From assembly GCA_913030825.1 (NCBI GenBank), contig CAJWCU010000019.1:1-64000 (forward strand): 64,000 nt of DNA, in the 5' to 3' direction. Positions 48,629 through 57,167 of this stretch are shown here, piece after piece (position 1 is the stretch's first letter; every line of letters begins with the position of its first letter). The translations under genes were made by a program, and so were the position numbers. Source of the stretch: an uncultured Rhodospirillaceae bacterium. Its GTDB lineage: Bacteria; Pseudomonadota; Alphaproteobacteria; Rhodospirillales; Casp-alpha2. Under the pieces are notes generated by a model. That model saw only the letters and a list, made by a program, of their open reading frames with translations, searched no databases and had not been told where the DNA came from.

Positions 48629-48772
48629 GGCCTCATCTTATGGGCCCGCGCCCGGTGGCGGGCAATGATATTCAACACACCTTGCCGTGATCCGTTCCGG
48701 CGCTTGGATCGGGCCATTTGCCTCGTGGGGGCGTCCGGTCGAAAGAACCTTTGCCGTCGGGCGCTTTAACCG

Positions 48773-48801
48773 TTGCAAGCCACCCCGCCGCCCGCTATTT
48801 T
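48773..48801 (+). promoter_or_regulatory. Sigma-70-type promoter of tRNA-Ser
   Basis: TTGCAA, 17 bases, TATTTT, about 50 bases upstream of the tRNA-Ser 5' end. A GC-rich hairpin AGGGGCGC-TTC-GCGCCCCT (48817-48835) lies between it and the gene, so the tRNA leader would be structured. Confidence 0.65.
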
Positions 48802-48849
48802 CCGCCCCCTATTCCCAGGGGCGCTTCGCGCCCCTTTGCCGGAATATGC

Positions 48850-48939
48850 GGAGGGGTGGCCGAGTGGCTGAAGGCGCACGCTTGGAAAGCGTGTATAGGG
48901 GCAACTCTATCGGGGGTTCGAATCCCCCTCCCTCCGCCA
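48850..48939 (+). tRNA. tRNA-Ser (anticodon GGA)
   Basis: Class II tRNA. GGAGGGGTGGCCGAGTGGCT opens the gene; the anticodon arm is CACGC-TTGGAAA-GCGTG (anticodon GGA, codon UCC), followed by a long variable arm (TATAGGGGCAACTCTATC), the T arm GGGGG-TTCGAAT-CCCCC, acceptor CCTCCG and encoded CCA. All parts pair well. Confidence 0.97.
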
Positions 48940-48962
48940 AATTCCCTTAACAGCCCGCATCA

Positions 48963-49880
48963 TCATTCCCATTCCATCTGCTGGAACGCCGTCTGGGCGT
49001 TTCGCCGCGCCAGGCCGTCGAACAGCTCGATATGGGAGAACGCCGACTGGTCGACCTCGACCGAGCCGATGATGTCGCCGCCGGCGTCGATATGGGCCTT
49101 CATTTTCGACCGCAGGTTCATCAGGTAGTCGTAGGTCTCGGCCTTGGCGCGGGCCAGGGTGGTCGGCCCGCCGTGGCCGGGGACAAGGTGTTCGGGTTTT
49201 AGGGCGGCAATCGCTTCGAAGGCCTTGGGCCATCCGGCGATCGAGCTGAATTCCAGCACGCCGAGCAGCCGTTCGACGTAGACGATGTCGCCGGTGAAAA
49301 CGGTCTTCTTCTGCGGCAGCCAGACGAAACTGTCGCCCGGCGTATGGGCCGGGCCCGGGTGGACGATTTCGAACCGCGTTCCGCCGACCTCGAGCACGTG
49401 GCGATCTTCGAAGGTGACGTCGGCGTAGGCCGGTTCCGTGCCGGCCAGTTCGGGGCCGAGGAACATGCCGAGCGCCGTCATCTGCAGGCTGCCGCGCGAT
49501 TTCTGATCGGCGACGGCCGCCGCCGCCGCGATCACCGTCGCCCCCTGGGCCTTCCAATAGCCGTTGCCGAGCCAGCGGTGGTCCTGCCCGCCGGTGTCGA
49601 TCACGAATTTCACGGGTTTATCGGTAAGTGCACGGATCTTCGCGTGAATCGCCGCCGCCCCTTTCCACGATCCGCCGGGATCGATCAGCACCACGCCGTC
49701 GCCGGTTTCGACCACGCCGAAGGTCGCGTTATTGGCGAGGTTCTCCTTGTTGCGCTGGGCTTTTTCACCGACCAGCGCCCAGACGCCTTCGGTGACCGGT
49801 TTGATCTCCAACGCATGGGCGGCGAAGGCAAGGGATAGGACGAAGATGAAAGACAAGGTCGCGGGATAGAAGCGGGCCAT
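48963..49880 (-). CDS. Secreted MBL-fold metallohydrolase-like protein (SoxH/quinoprotein-associated type)
   Basis: A 305-residue protein from ATG 49880 (GGAG eight bases upstream) with a signal peptide MARFYPATLSFIFVLSLAF cleaved near AHA-LE. The metallo-beta-lactamase fold is seen in GVVLIDPGGSW, HPGPAHTPGDSFVWLP, TVFTGDIVYVERLLG and LVPGHGGPTTL. The usual HxHxDH zinc motif is replaced by DTGGQDHRWLGNGYW, so the first two histidines are missing and only one metal site may remain. Such variants occur among SoxH-like proteins. Substrate unknown. Monocistronic; it ends 24 bases from tRNA-Ser. Confidence 0.87.
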   Translation of the reverse strand: MARFYPATLSFIFVLSLAFAAHALEIKPVTEGVWALVGEKAQRNKENLANNATFGVVETGDGVVLIDPGGSWKGAAAIHAKIRALTDKPVKFVIDTGGQDHRWLGNGYWKAQGATVIAAAAAVADQKSRGSLQMTALGMFLGPELAGTEPAYADVTFEDRHVLEVGGTRFEIVHPGPAHTPGDSFVWLPQKKTVFTGDIVYVERLLGVLEFSSIAGWPKAFEAIAALKPEHLVPGHGGPTTLARAKAETYDYLMNLRSKMKAHIDAGGDIIGSVEVDQSAFSHIELFDGLARRNAQTAFQQMEWE

Positions 49881-50007
49881 CGGCGGCTCCTTCAAAAATG
49901 TGGCGAACGGTTCTTTCTGCCCCAATCTTCCCGCCAAGGCCATGACCTGGATCAGATCGACCTGGATCAGATCGTCGGCGCGCCCGTGCTCTCTATAGGT
50001 GGCACCC

Positions 50008-50589
50008 TTAGGCGGATTTCTTCACGAACTCGGTCAGGATCACGATCACTTGGCCGTTGACCCGGCCTTCGATCTGGCCCGCGTTGTCGGGCACCAGGGA
50101 AATCCCCCGCACGGCCGTGCCGCGTTTGGCCGTGAAACCGGCGCCCTTCACGTTCAAATCCTTGATCAACGTCACCGTGTCGCCGGCGGCCAACGGCGCG
50201 CCGTGGCAGTCGCGATGTTCGCCCGCGGCGTCGGCCGCTCCCTGGTCGGCGCCCGATTGCGCCCAGGCCAGGGTTTCCTCGTCCAGATACAATTGATCCA
50301 GCAGATCCACCGCCCAGGCTTCGCCGTCGAGGCGCGTGAGCATGCGCCAGGCCATGACCTGCACCGCCGGAACGGGGGTCCACATGCTGTCCGCGAGGCA
50401 GCGCCAATGGTCGGACGCCATGGCGGCGGTCCCGTCCGCCTGGTCCCGGCAGGTGGGGCAGAGCAGCACGCATTGATCGGCGGAGCCGTCCGACGACGGC
50501 GGCACTTCGTAAACGGCAAGGTCAGAGGTGGCGGCGCAAAGTTCGCAGGCGGACCCGCTGCGCTCGAAAAGGTCGGTTTCGGTGGTCAT
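50008..50589 (-). CDS. PhnA/YjdM-family zinc-ribbon protein
   Basis: A 193-residue protein (ATG 50589, MTTETDLFERSGSACE). The N-terminal zinc ribbon uses CELC and CPTC; the C-terminal half is the conserved PhnA domain with DCHGAPLAAGDTVTLIKDL, NVKGAGFTAKRGTAVRGIS and VNGQVIVILTEFVKKS. PhnA was named for phosphonate context but the family is mostly of unknown function. Between the MBL gene and the nitrilase locus it appears to be alone. Confidence 0.92.
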   Translation of the reverse strand: MTTETDLFERSGSACELCAATSDLAVYEVPPSSDGSADQCVLLCPTCRDQADGTAAMASDHWRCLADSMWTPVPAVQVMAWRMLTRLDGEAWAVDLLDQLYLDEETLAWAQSGADQGAADAAGEHRDCHGAPLAAGDTVTLIKDLNVKGAGFTAKRGTAVRGISLVPDNAGQIEGRVNGQVIVILTEFVKKSA

Positions 50590-50724
50590 GACGGGCTTTC
50601 TTTGTGTCGGGGCTCCGACCGTTTAGCCGAATGGCCCCGGAAAAGAAAGCGGCCGGGCGAGATGGCGGGCCACCCTTCGGACGCGCCGGAGGAAGGGCGC
50701 CGGTACTCTCCGGCGCTTAAACGA

Positions 50725-50744
50725 ATCCCCCCGCGCGGGGGGAT
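50725..50744 (-). terminator. Perfect GC-rich palindrome at the nitrilase stop
   Basis: ATCCCCCCGCGCGGGGGGAT, a 20-base perfect palindrome that begins within the nitrilase stop codon (TGA complement at 50744-50746) and is followed on the minus strand by TCGTTTAAG. It fits a terminator for the TRAP/nitrilase operon, though the T-tract is imperfect. Confidence 0.5.
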
Positions 50745-51820
50745 CAGCCGTCGGTGCCGACCATCGCCAGTTCCGGGCCGCCCATGCGGGCGGCTTCGAT
50801 GGCTCCGGCGTCGTCGTCGGTTTCGCCGGCCAGGCTGTCGGCGCCGTCGAAATAGACGGGCTGCGGCCGGCGGCGGTCGACCTGCAGGCGGTAGATGTCC
50901 ATGCGGTTGTAGTAACCGGCCATGTCGTGGTGCTGCTTCAGTTCCAGCAGTGATCCCAGATCGACGTCGGCGACGACCAGGCCCTCTTCGTCGGTCAGGG
51001 GCGTGCCCAGAACCTCGCCCGAGGGCGTGACGATCATCGAGGTCGACCGAGGGCTGGCGCGGAGGATGGCCTCGCGCTCGGCGTCGCCTTCAGCCAGCAC
51101 CTCGTACCCGGCGTCGTCGAGGAACCCGGCGCTGACCACCACGAAGACCTTGGCTTCGAAGGCATGGGCGGCGGCACGGGTGCGGATGGCGTCGGCCAGG
51201 TCGAAGGGCGGCGCGCCGACTGGGTTCTTGAACGGCCAGACGGGCGGATAGTTGGCGGCATGCAATTCTTCGTTCTGGGCCATCAGCATATAGCGCGACA
51301 GGGGGTTGCCGTTCTCGCCGCAGATCAGGCCGCCGATCCGGCCGATCGGCGTTTCGACCACGCGCAGGCCCGCGGCGTCGCCCGCGTTCCAGGTCAGCTT
51401 TTCATAGAATGTCGGCACCAGCTTGCGGTGATGGTTCAACAAGCGTCCGTCGGCGCCGATCAGCACCGTCGAATTCCACAGCGCCCCGTCGCTGACCGGC
51501 GACAGTTCGCTGAACCCCAGCGAGACCGTGACGCCGTGGCGGGCCGCCGCGTCGGCGATGGTCTTCATTTCCGGGCCGTCGACGCGCAGCGAATTGCGCG
51601 CCATGCGTACGAACCACTCATGCCCGTCGATCGGCCGCACCAGGGCGTTCCACATGGGAAAGCCGGGGATGAAGCTTTCCGGGAAGACGAGGAACCGGGC
51701 GCCGTCGGCCGCCGCATCGGCGATCAGGGCGCAGGCCTTGTCGACGCAGGCGTTCTTGTCCAGAAGCGGCGATGCGGCATGGGCGGCGGCGACGCGGACG
51801 CGGCGGTTGGGGTCGGTCAT
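50744..51820 (-). CDS. Nitrilase-superfamily carbon-nitrogen hydrolase
   Basis: A 358-residue protein from ATG 51820 (GGAG upstream; MTDPNRRVRVAAAHAA). The catalytic Glu-Lys-Cys triad is in FPESFIPGFPMWN, HHRKLVPTFYEKLTW and GGLICGENGNPLSRY, and the C-terminal NRMDIYRLQVDRR is nitrilase-like. The length and the EKLTW/NPLSRY pattern point to the nitrilase branch (nitrile to acid plus ammonia) rather than amidase or carbamoylase. In the ORF track it is the tail of a false 674-residue ORF. It follows the TAXI-TRAP permease by 41 bases, so the transported compound may be its substrate or product. Confidence 0.9.
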   Translation of the reverse strand: MTDPNRRVRVAAAHAASPLLDKNACVDKACALIADAAADGARFLVFPESFIPGFPMWNALVRPIDGHEWFVRMARNSLRVDGPEMKTIADAAARHGVTVSLGFSELSPVSDGALWNSTVLIGADGRLLNHHRKLVPTFYEKLTWNAGDAAGLRVVETPIGRIGGLICGENGNPLSRYMLMAQNEELHAANYPPVWPFKNPVGAPPFDLADAIRTRAAAHAFEAKVFVVVSAGFLDDAGYEVLAEGDAEREAILRASPRSTSMIVTPSGEVLGTPLTDEEGLVVADVDLGSLLELKQHHDMAGYYNRMDIYRLQVDRRRPQPVYFDGADSLAGETDDDAGAIEAARMGGPELAMVGTDG

Positions 51821-51861
51821 TCGGGGTTCTCCAGGTTGTTGTCTATGCGAATGCGGGCCGA

Positions 51862-53784
51862 TCAGGGCCCATAAGAAAGCGGCGCGGGCGTGCCTCGGCG
51901 CCGGCTGAAGGCGATCCATAGGGCCAGAGCGGCGGGCCCGATCAGGCCCAGCACCGTCCAGCCGGTCGCCAGAAAGGCCACCAGGCTGACCGGCCCGGCC
52001 AGGGCGAACAGGCCGCGTTCGATGGGGGCGAGCCGTCGGCTGAAGGCGCCATAGGTCGCGCCGGCCATCATCACCGTGGTCGCCGCGAAGGCGGCGAAGG
52101 CGACGAAGGTCTCGGACGTCGTGTTCTCGAAATCCAGGAAGCCGTGAACGATGACGAAGACGTAGGGCACGGCGAAACAGATGCCGCCCAGTTTCAGGCA
52201 TTCCCAGGCGGTGCCCAGGAACGAGCCGCCGGAAATCCGCACGGCGGTCAGCACACCGACGGCGATGGGCGGCGTCAGGGCCGAGAAGATCGCGAAGTAG
52301 AAGCCGAACATATTGGCCTGCAGCGCCGAAAGCCCGACGTCGACCAGCGCGGGCACGACGACGATGGCGATCAGGGCATAGGCCGCCGGTGTCGGCAGGC
52401 CCATGCCGATGATCAGCGAGACGACCATGCCGACGGCAAGACCGATCCAGAGCGAGCCGCCCGCGGCCATGCCGACGGCGCGGCCGAGGGCAACGCCCGT
52501 GCCGGTCGTCGTCAGGGTCTGCACGACGATGCCGATGGCCGCCAGGATCAACGCCAGCTGCACCGCCGTGACGATGCCTTCGCGCAGGCCATGCAGGAAT
52601 TCTGAAATCGTCGGCCGGTGTTCGGCGGGCCGCAGCACCGTGCCGGCCAGCAGCAGGACGATGCCCCAGAACCCGGCCATGGCCGGGGAATAGCGCATAT
52701 AAAGAAGAACCAGCAGCACCGTGAACGAGGCGACGAAGGAGGGCGCGATCCATCGTACCTTGGTCCAATCGACCTCGACCCGGACATGGGGAATGCTGTC
52801 CGACCGGCAGATCATGGCATAGACGCCGATGGTCACGGCGATCAGGTACATGATCCCGGGGATCAACGCGGCGAGCACGATCTCGATGTAGGACACGCCC
52901 AGGATCACCGCCATCAGAAAGGCGCCCAGGCCCATGATCGGCGGCAGAAGCTGGCTACCGGTCGAGGCGAGGATTTCCACCGCCCCGGCCTGTTCGGCGG
53001 TGAAGCCGTTCCGCTTCATGGTCGGGATGGTCATGATACCGGAAAGCGCGATGTTGCTGACCGCCTGACCGGTGACCATGCCGATCAGGGTCGAGGCGGC
53101 GATGGCGGAAAAGGCGACGCCGCCGCGAAACAGGTTGCCGATGGCGCCGCCGATTTCGGCGAACATGTCGATCACCTTGCAGCCGTGCATCAGGCCGCCG
53201 AACACCAACAGCAAAAAGATCACGTCCGCCGACAGCGGCGCGTAGCTGAGCACCCCGCGCGGCCCGCCGATCCCGGCCAGGAAGCTGACGACCACGTTGC
53301 CGGGCTGGCTTGAGGTGGTCAGCGGTTCGGGCAGCAGATGGCCGTAGGCAAAGTATAGGGCGGCCGTGCCGCAGATCAGCGCCAGGCCCGCCCCCCAAAC
53401 CCGCCAGGCGATCGCCAGCACGGTCAGGACCAGGACGACCCCCATGACCATGGTTGGCGTTTCGATGAACGGCTGGATGATCTCCAGGTTCTCGGCCTCG
53501 CCGTAGAAATAGATGCCGCAGGCGACCGCCGCCGCCAATCCGGCCCCGGCGACGATCAGCGAGACGGTCCGGCCCAGCGGGGTTTTCGCGTCACCCGCCG
53601 TGGCGCCGACCAGGATCGCGCCGAGGCAAAGAACCAACGCCAGATGCGTGAGGTAGTGCAGCAAGGCGCCGTGCAGGCTGTACCAGACCATGACCGCCTG
53701 ATAGGCGAACAGGATCAATCCGGCGGGAAGCAGGGCGCGGTCGAACAGACGGATCAGGCGGTGTGAAATGTCCACGGGCGTCAT
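51862..53784 (-). CDS. TRAP transporter permease, fused 4TM/12TM (TAXI type)
   Basis: A 640-residue polytopic inner-membrane protein with about 16-18 hydrophobic helices, the fused DctQM-like permease that partners TAXI receptors. Characteristic blocks include LLVFGGLMHGCKVIDMFAE, GGVAFSAIAASTLIGMVTGQ, NIALSGIMTIPTMKRNGF and LPTPAAYALIAIVVVPALV. It uses the sodium or proton gradient to import carboxylates or similar anions. The receptor gene lies upstream, across a 214-base spacer with a strong dyad; the nitrilase gene follows. Start ATG 53784. Confidence 0.94.
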   Translation of the reverse strand: MTPVDISHRLIRLFDRALLPAGLILFAYQAVMVWYSLHGALLHYLTHLALVLCLGAILVGATAGDAKTPLGRTVSLIVAGAGLAAAVACGIYFYGEAENLEIIQPFIETPTMVMGVVLVLTVLAIAWRVWGAGLALICGTAALYFAYGHLLPEPLTTSSQPGNVVVSFLAGIGGPRGVLSYAPLSADVIFLLLVFGGLMHGCKVIDMFAEIGGAIGNLFRGGVAFSAIAASTLIGMVTGQAVSNIALSGIMTIPTMKRNGFTAEQAGAVEILASTGSQLLPPIMGLGAFLMAVILGVSYIEIVLAALIPGIMYLIAVTIGVYAMICRSDSIPHVRVEVDWTKVRWIAPSFVASFTVLLVLLYMRYSPAMAGFWGIVLLLAGTVLRPAEHRPTISEFLHGLREGIVTAVQLALILAAIGIVVQTLTTTGTGVALGRAVGMAAGGSLWIGLAVGMVVSLIIGMGLPTPAAYALIAIVVVPALVDVGLSALQANMFGFYFAIFSALTPPIAVGVLTAVRISGGSFLGTAWECLKLGGICFAVPYVFVIVHGFLDFENTTSETFVAFAAFAATTVMMAGATYGAFSRRLAPIERGLFALAGPVSLVAFLATGWTVLGLIGPAALALWIAFSRRRGTPAPLSYGP

Positions 53785-53914
53785 CCCAAAAGCTCATCGG
53801 TTACCGGGGGACGGGCGGCGCGGGGGCCAGGATAGCACGGCATCGGGTCAGGAGGACGATGGCCGGGCGGCGACGCGCGCGAGTCCGGTGTGGTGAAGGA
53901 GAGGGGGGCGAGGC

Positions 53915-53977
53915 CGCCGGAAGCGGCGGGTGGTGCGGAAACGACCGGGGGGATTGGCCGTTCCGCCGCTTCCGGCG
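53915..53977 (-). promoter_or_regulatory. 15-bp perfect inverted repeat between TAXI receptor and permease genes
   Basis: CGCCGGAAGCGGCGG (53915-53929) and CCGCCGCTTCCGGCG (53963-53977) are exact complements with a 33-base loop, and sit in the 214-base operon spacer 22 bases after the receptor stop. This is a good candidate for a processing or mRNA-stability stem that raises receptor output relative to permease, as is common in transporter operons. It has no T-run. Confidence 0.62.
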
Positions 53978-53998
53978 TGGGGTAACCCTCCGTCCGGA

Positions 53999-55015
53999 TT
54001 ACTCCTTGAGCAATCCGGCCTCGATATAGGCGCGGCGGGCCCCGGGATGCAGGCGTTCCGGCGCGATCTTGGCGACGGCGCCGATGGTTTCCGGGTTCCA
54101 GATCTGCCCGATGGCGCTGTACTTGCCGATTTCCGGGCCCATCTTCAGCCAGGTCTTGACGAACTCGTAGGCCAGGTCTTCCGGGAACGACTTATGCACG
54201 GACAGCAAGGTGTGGTTGCCGAAGGTGGTGATCGCCTTGGGCTGGTTGCTGAAGGTGTTCGCCTTGACCTCGCGGATCATGAAGGGCGCACCCGTGTCCT
54301 TGATGTACTTTTCGATCGTCGGCTTGGGCACGTCGACGTAGAACCAGGGGCGCTGCGCGCTTTCCAGCTTCTTGAACGGGCCGGGCTCCAGGTTGTAGGC
54401 GAAGTTCAGCGACGAATGGACGACCAGGGTGCCGACATCCGACCGACCGTCGAGCAGGGCGTCGATATTCTGGCCCGGGCCCAACGCGTCGAAGGATTTC
54501 AATTTCGGCGTGATGCCCCAGGTGTCCAGCATCATGCGCTGGTGCATGCCCCATTCGTTCTGCGTCAAAAGCCCAACGGCGACCCGCTTGCCGGCGAAAT
54601 CGGCGGGGGCCTTGATGTCCGGATCCAGGGTGACGAAGACGTTGCTGGTCTGGCTCATGGAGCCGAGGACCCGGAAGTCCTTGGCCACGGCCATGGGTTT
54701 GGGGAAGAACGGCTTGACGCCTTCGGCGGCGGCCCATTCAACGACCTCGCCGGAACCGATCACCGTGGTCTTCCACTTGTCCGGCGTTTGGGCCAGAAAG
54801 CGGACGTTATAGGTAAAGCCCGGGGTTTCGACGGCGACCGGCGCCATCTTGTCGGTGTATTTGGGGGCGTAGTTCTGAAACGTCGCCCAGGCCAGATAAG
54901 GTCCGGACCCGGACGGCGACATCAGGATTTCGACTTTCGGCGGCTCGGCCTGGGCCGGGGCCGAGGCCAGAACGGCGGCGACGGCGGCGGCGCCGATAAG
55001 AGATAACTTCTTCAT
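53999..55015 (-). CDS. TAXI-family TRAP transporter solute-binding protein
   Basis: Periplasmic receptor of 338 residues with signal peptide MKKLSLIGAAAVAAVLASAP cleaved near AQA-E. The mature protein has the TAXI layout: VEILMSPSGSGPYLAW, GSGEVVEWAAAEGVKPF, FAGKRVAVGLLTQN, and the C-terminal FVKTWLKMGPEIGKY. It binds the ligand for the fused permease encoded downstream. The GGGAGAGG ribosome-binding site is strong. It is divergent from the LysR gene across 212 bases with two dyads. Confidence 0.92.
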   Translation of the reverse strand: MKKLSLIGAAAVAAVLASAPAQAEPPKVEILMSPSGSGPYLAWATFQNYAPKYTDKMAPVAVETPGFTYNVRFLAQTPDKWKTTVIGSGEVVEWAAAEGVKPFFPKPMAVAKDFRVLGSMSQTSNVFVTLDPDIKAPADFAGKRVAVGLLTQNEWGMHQRMMLDTWGITPKLKSFDALGPGQNIDALLDGRSDVGTLVVHSSLNFAYNLEPGPFKKLESAQRPWFYVDVPKPTIEKYIKDTGAPFMIREVKANTFSNQPKAITTFGNHTLLSVHKSFPEDLAYEFVKTWLKMGPEIGKYSAIGQIWNPETIGAVAKIAPERLHPGARRAYIEAGLLKE

Positions 55016-55103
55016 GAGATCCTCTCCCTGTACGTGAGTGGCGTGAAGGATGCTCCTTGTTTGCCCGCTGCGGGTGGTTGATTTCTATGCAAACGGGCTT
55101 TTT

Positions 55104-55197
55104 GCTCATTTATTGAGCTTGCCATCCCGACTCTGTCCCTGGACCATTGTTAGGAAAAGAATTATTTTTCTCAGAATTACCTCGGAAATCCCGAGGT
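55104..55197. promoter_or_regulatory. Divergent control region with two inverted repeats (candidate LysR operators)
   Basis: In the divergent gap between the TAXI receptor and LysR genes: GCTCA-TTTAT-TGAGC (55104-55118) and ACCTCGG-AAATC-CCGAGGT (55179-55197), both perfect dyads. The second is immediately upstream of ATG 55198 and 31 bases before ATG 55228, and an AT-rich tract (TTATTTTTCTCAGAATTAC) lies beside it. LysR regulators typically bind such dyads between themselves and the gene they control. Confidence 0.55.
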
Positions 55198-55227
55198 ATG
55201 GTCAACGGCCCGGGGGCCGCCGGTTTC

Positions 55228-56121
55228 ATGGATATTCCCATCCGCGTCCTGCGCTATTTCACCGCCGCCGCCCGCCTGGGCAGCATCACGGCGGCGGCCG
55301 AGTACCTGAACATTTCCCAGCCCAGCGTCTCCGCCGCGATCACCCGGATCGAGGAGGACCTGAACGTGCAGGTCTTCATCCGCCGCCCGTCCCAGGGCGT
55401 GCGCCTGACCCCGGCGGGCCAGCGCGTTTTCGAGGAGGCGCGCCAGCTTCTGGGGCAGGTCGATGCCTTCCACGACACGGTCGCAAGCCTGTCCTCGGAC
55501 CTGTCCGGCGAGATATCCGTCGCCTGTTTCGTCAATCTGGCGCCGATGTTCATGGCCGGGCTGCTCGACAGTTTCCGCCGCGTCCATCCGTCGATCCATG
55601 TGGCTTTCACGGAGTTGAACCACAGCGACCTGATCGACGGGGTGATGGACGGCACTTATGAGATGGCGATCGGCTTCGACCTGGACGGGCCCCAGGACGT
55701 GACCGTCGAAACCATTTCCGAACATGCGCCGCAATTCGTCCTGCGCCCCGATCACCCGCTCGCCGAGCGGGACAGCATTCACATGGCGGAGCTGATCGAC
55801 GAGCCCTATGTCCTGATGGATCTGCCTTACACCAACGCCTATTTCCTGTCCCTGTTCGATGGCCAGGACCTGCACCCCGACATCGCCTACCGGGCGCGGT
55901 CGTTCGAAATGGTCCGTTGTCTGGTCGGTGCGGGGCTCGGTTACGGCATTCTGAACATCTTTCCCAAGGCCGATCGAACCTATGAGGGCGATCAGGTCAT
56001 CGCCGTGCCGATCGCCGATGCCGTGCGGCCGTTGAACCTGATCCTCATGCGTCATCCGCGCGTCCGCCCGCGCCTGATCGCCTCGTTGTTCGCGGAACAT
56101 CTGCGGCGCGAGCTCCTCTGA
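55228..56121 (+). CDS. LysR-family transcriptional regulator
   Basis: A 297-residue regulator from ATG 55228 (MDIPIRVLRYFTAAARLG). The winged helix-turn-helix is clear: LGSITAAAEYLNISQPSVSAAI with TRIEEDLNVQVFIRRPSQGVRLT; the rest is a PBP-like effector domain (ISVACFVNLAPMFMAGLL, IDGVMDGTYEMAIGFD). ATG 55198 is the alternative start, but it directly abuts an operator-like palindrome, so 55228 is favoured. It is divergent from the TAXI receptor gene, which it probably regulates; the effector is likely the transported compound or its product. Confidence 0.9.
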   Translation: MDIPIRVLRYFTAAARLGSITAAAEYLNISQPSVSAAITRIEEDLNVQVFIRRPSQGVRLTPAGQRVFEEARQLLGQVDAFHDTVASLSSDLSGEISVACFVNLAPMFMAGLLDSFRRVHPSIHVAFTELNHSDLIDGVMDGTYEMAIGFDLDGPQDVTVETISEHAPQFVLRPDHPLAERDSIHMAELIDEPYVLMDLPYTNAYFLSLFDGQDLHPDIAYRARSFEMVRCLVGAGLGYGILNIFPKADRTYEGDQVIAVPIADAVRPLNLILMRHPRVRPRLIASLFAEHLRRELL

Positions 56122-56230
56122 CATTGCCCTGGCGCGGCCTTGGTTGATAGTCTGCTGGCCGTTCCACACGGCCGCCCCGTACTTAGTCGGGTTATGCGCG
56201 GCCCAAACAACATTCTTGAGGACATCATTC

Positions 56231-57118
56231 ATGGCGAACATCGCATTCATCGGCGTCGGCAACATGGGCAATCCCATGGCGCGCAACCTGATGGCGGCCG
56301 GGCATGCCGTCACCGCCTTCGATATCTCGGCCGATTTCCTGGCCCGGATCGCGGACGCCGGGGCGAAAACGGCGGCCAGCGCCGGCGAGGCCGTTGCCGG
56401 GGCGGAGGTCGTGATCACCATGCTGCCCGCCGGCAAGCACGTGAAGGACGTTTATCTGGGCGGCCTGTTCGATGCTCTTGAGCCCGGCACGCTGCTGATC
56501 GATTGTTCGACGATCGACGTCGCGGCGGCGCGCGAGGTTCATGCCGCGGCGGCGGAGAAGGGCTTTCCCATGGTCGACGCGCCCGTATCCGGCGGCGTCG
56601 GCGGGGCCGAGGCCGCGACCCTGACCTTCATGGTCGGCGGGGCGGACGATGCAGTGGCATCGGCGCGCCCGTTTCTGGAAAAGATGGGCAAGACCATCGT
56701 TCATTGCGGCGGCGCCGGTAACGGCCAGGCCGCCAAGATCTGCAACAACATGATGCTGGGCATTCAGATGGCCTCGGTCGCCGAGGCCTTCGTGCTGGCC
56801 GAGAAACTGGGCCTCGACGCGCAGCGCCTGTTCGACGTTTCGTCGACGGCGTCGGGCCAATGCTGGTCGCTGACCACCTATTGCCCGGTGCCCGGGCCGG
56901 TGCCGACCTCGCCCGCCAACCGAGATTACGAGCCCGGCTTCGCCGCCGCCCTGATGCTGAAGGACATGGGCCTCGCCCTCGCCGCCGCCAAGGACACGGG
57001 CGCCGACGTTTCCGTCGCCGAAAAGGCGGCCTCGCTCTATCAGGATTATTCCGACGCCGGCCAGGCCGGAAAGGACTTTTCCGGCATTATCAATCTGATC
57101 CGCGACCGCGCGGAATAA
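56231..57118 (+). CDS. mmsB: NAD-dependent beta-hydroxyacid dehydrogenase (3-hydroxyisobutyrate dehydrogenase family)
   Basis: A 295-residue enzyme from ATG 56231 (MANIAFIGVGNMGNPMARNL); the track start at 56144 is upstream noise. Hallmarks: Rossmann GVGNMGNPMARNL, DAPVSGGVGGAEAATLTFMVGG for substrate binding, and GNGQAAKICNNMMLGI with the catalytic lysine. The C-terminal domain includes CPVPGPVPTSPANRDYEPGF, typical of 3-hydroxyisobutyrate dehydrogenase (valine degradation), although tartronate semialdehyde reductases are close relatives. It starts 110 bases after the LysR gene and is in line with the following plus-strand genes. Confidence 0.88.
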   Translation: MANIAFIGVGNMGNPMARNLMAAGHAVTAFDISADFLARIADAGAKTAASAGEAVAGAEVVITMLPAGKHVKDVYLGGLFDALEPGTLLIDCSTIDVAAAREVHAAAAEKGFPMVDAPVSGGVGGAEAATLTFMVGGADDAVASARPFLEKMGKTIVHCGGAGNGQAAKICNNMMLGIQMASVAEAFVLAEKLGLDAQRLFDVSSTASGQCWSLTTYCPVPGPVPTSPANRDYEPGFAAALMLKDMGLALAAAKDTGADVSVAEKAASLYQDYSDAGQAGKDFSGIINLIRDRAE

Positions 57119-57167
57119 TCCGTTCCAACGAACACCAACCAAAGATCACCCCAAGGAGACCATCCAG

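Noticed and set aside
50744-52768. 674-residue ORF as one protein
   Set aside because: The N-terminal 316 residues are an out-of-frame reading of the TRAP permease; the nitrilase starts at ATG 51820.
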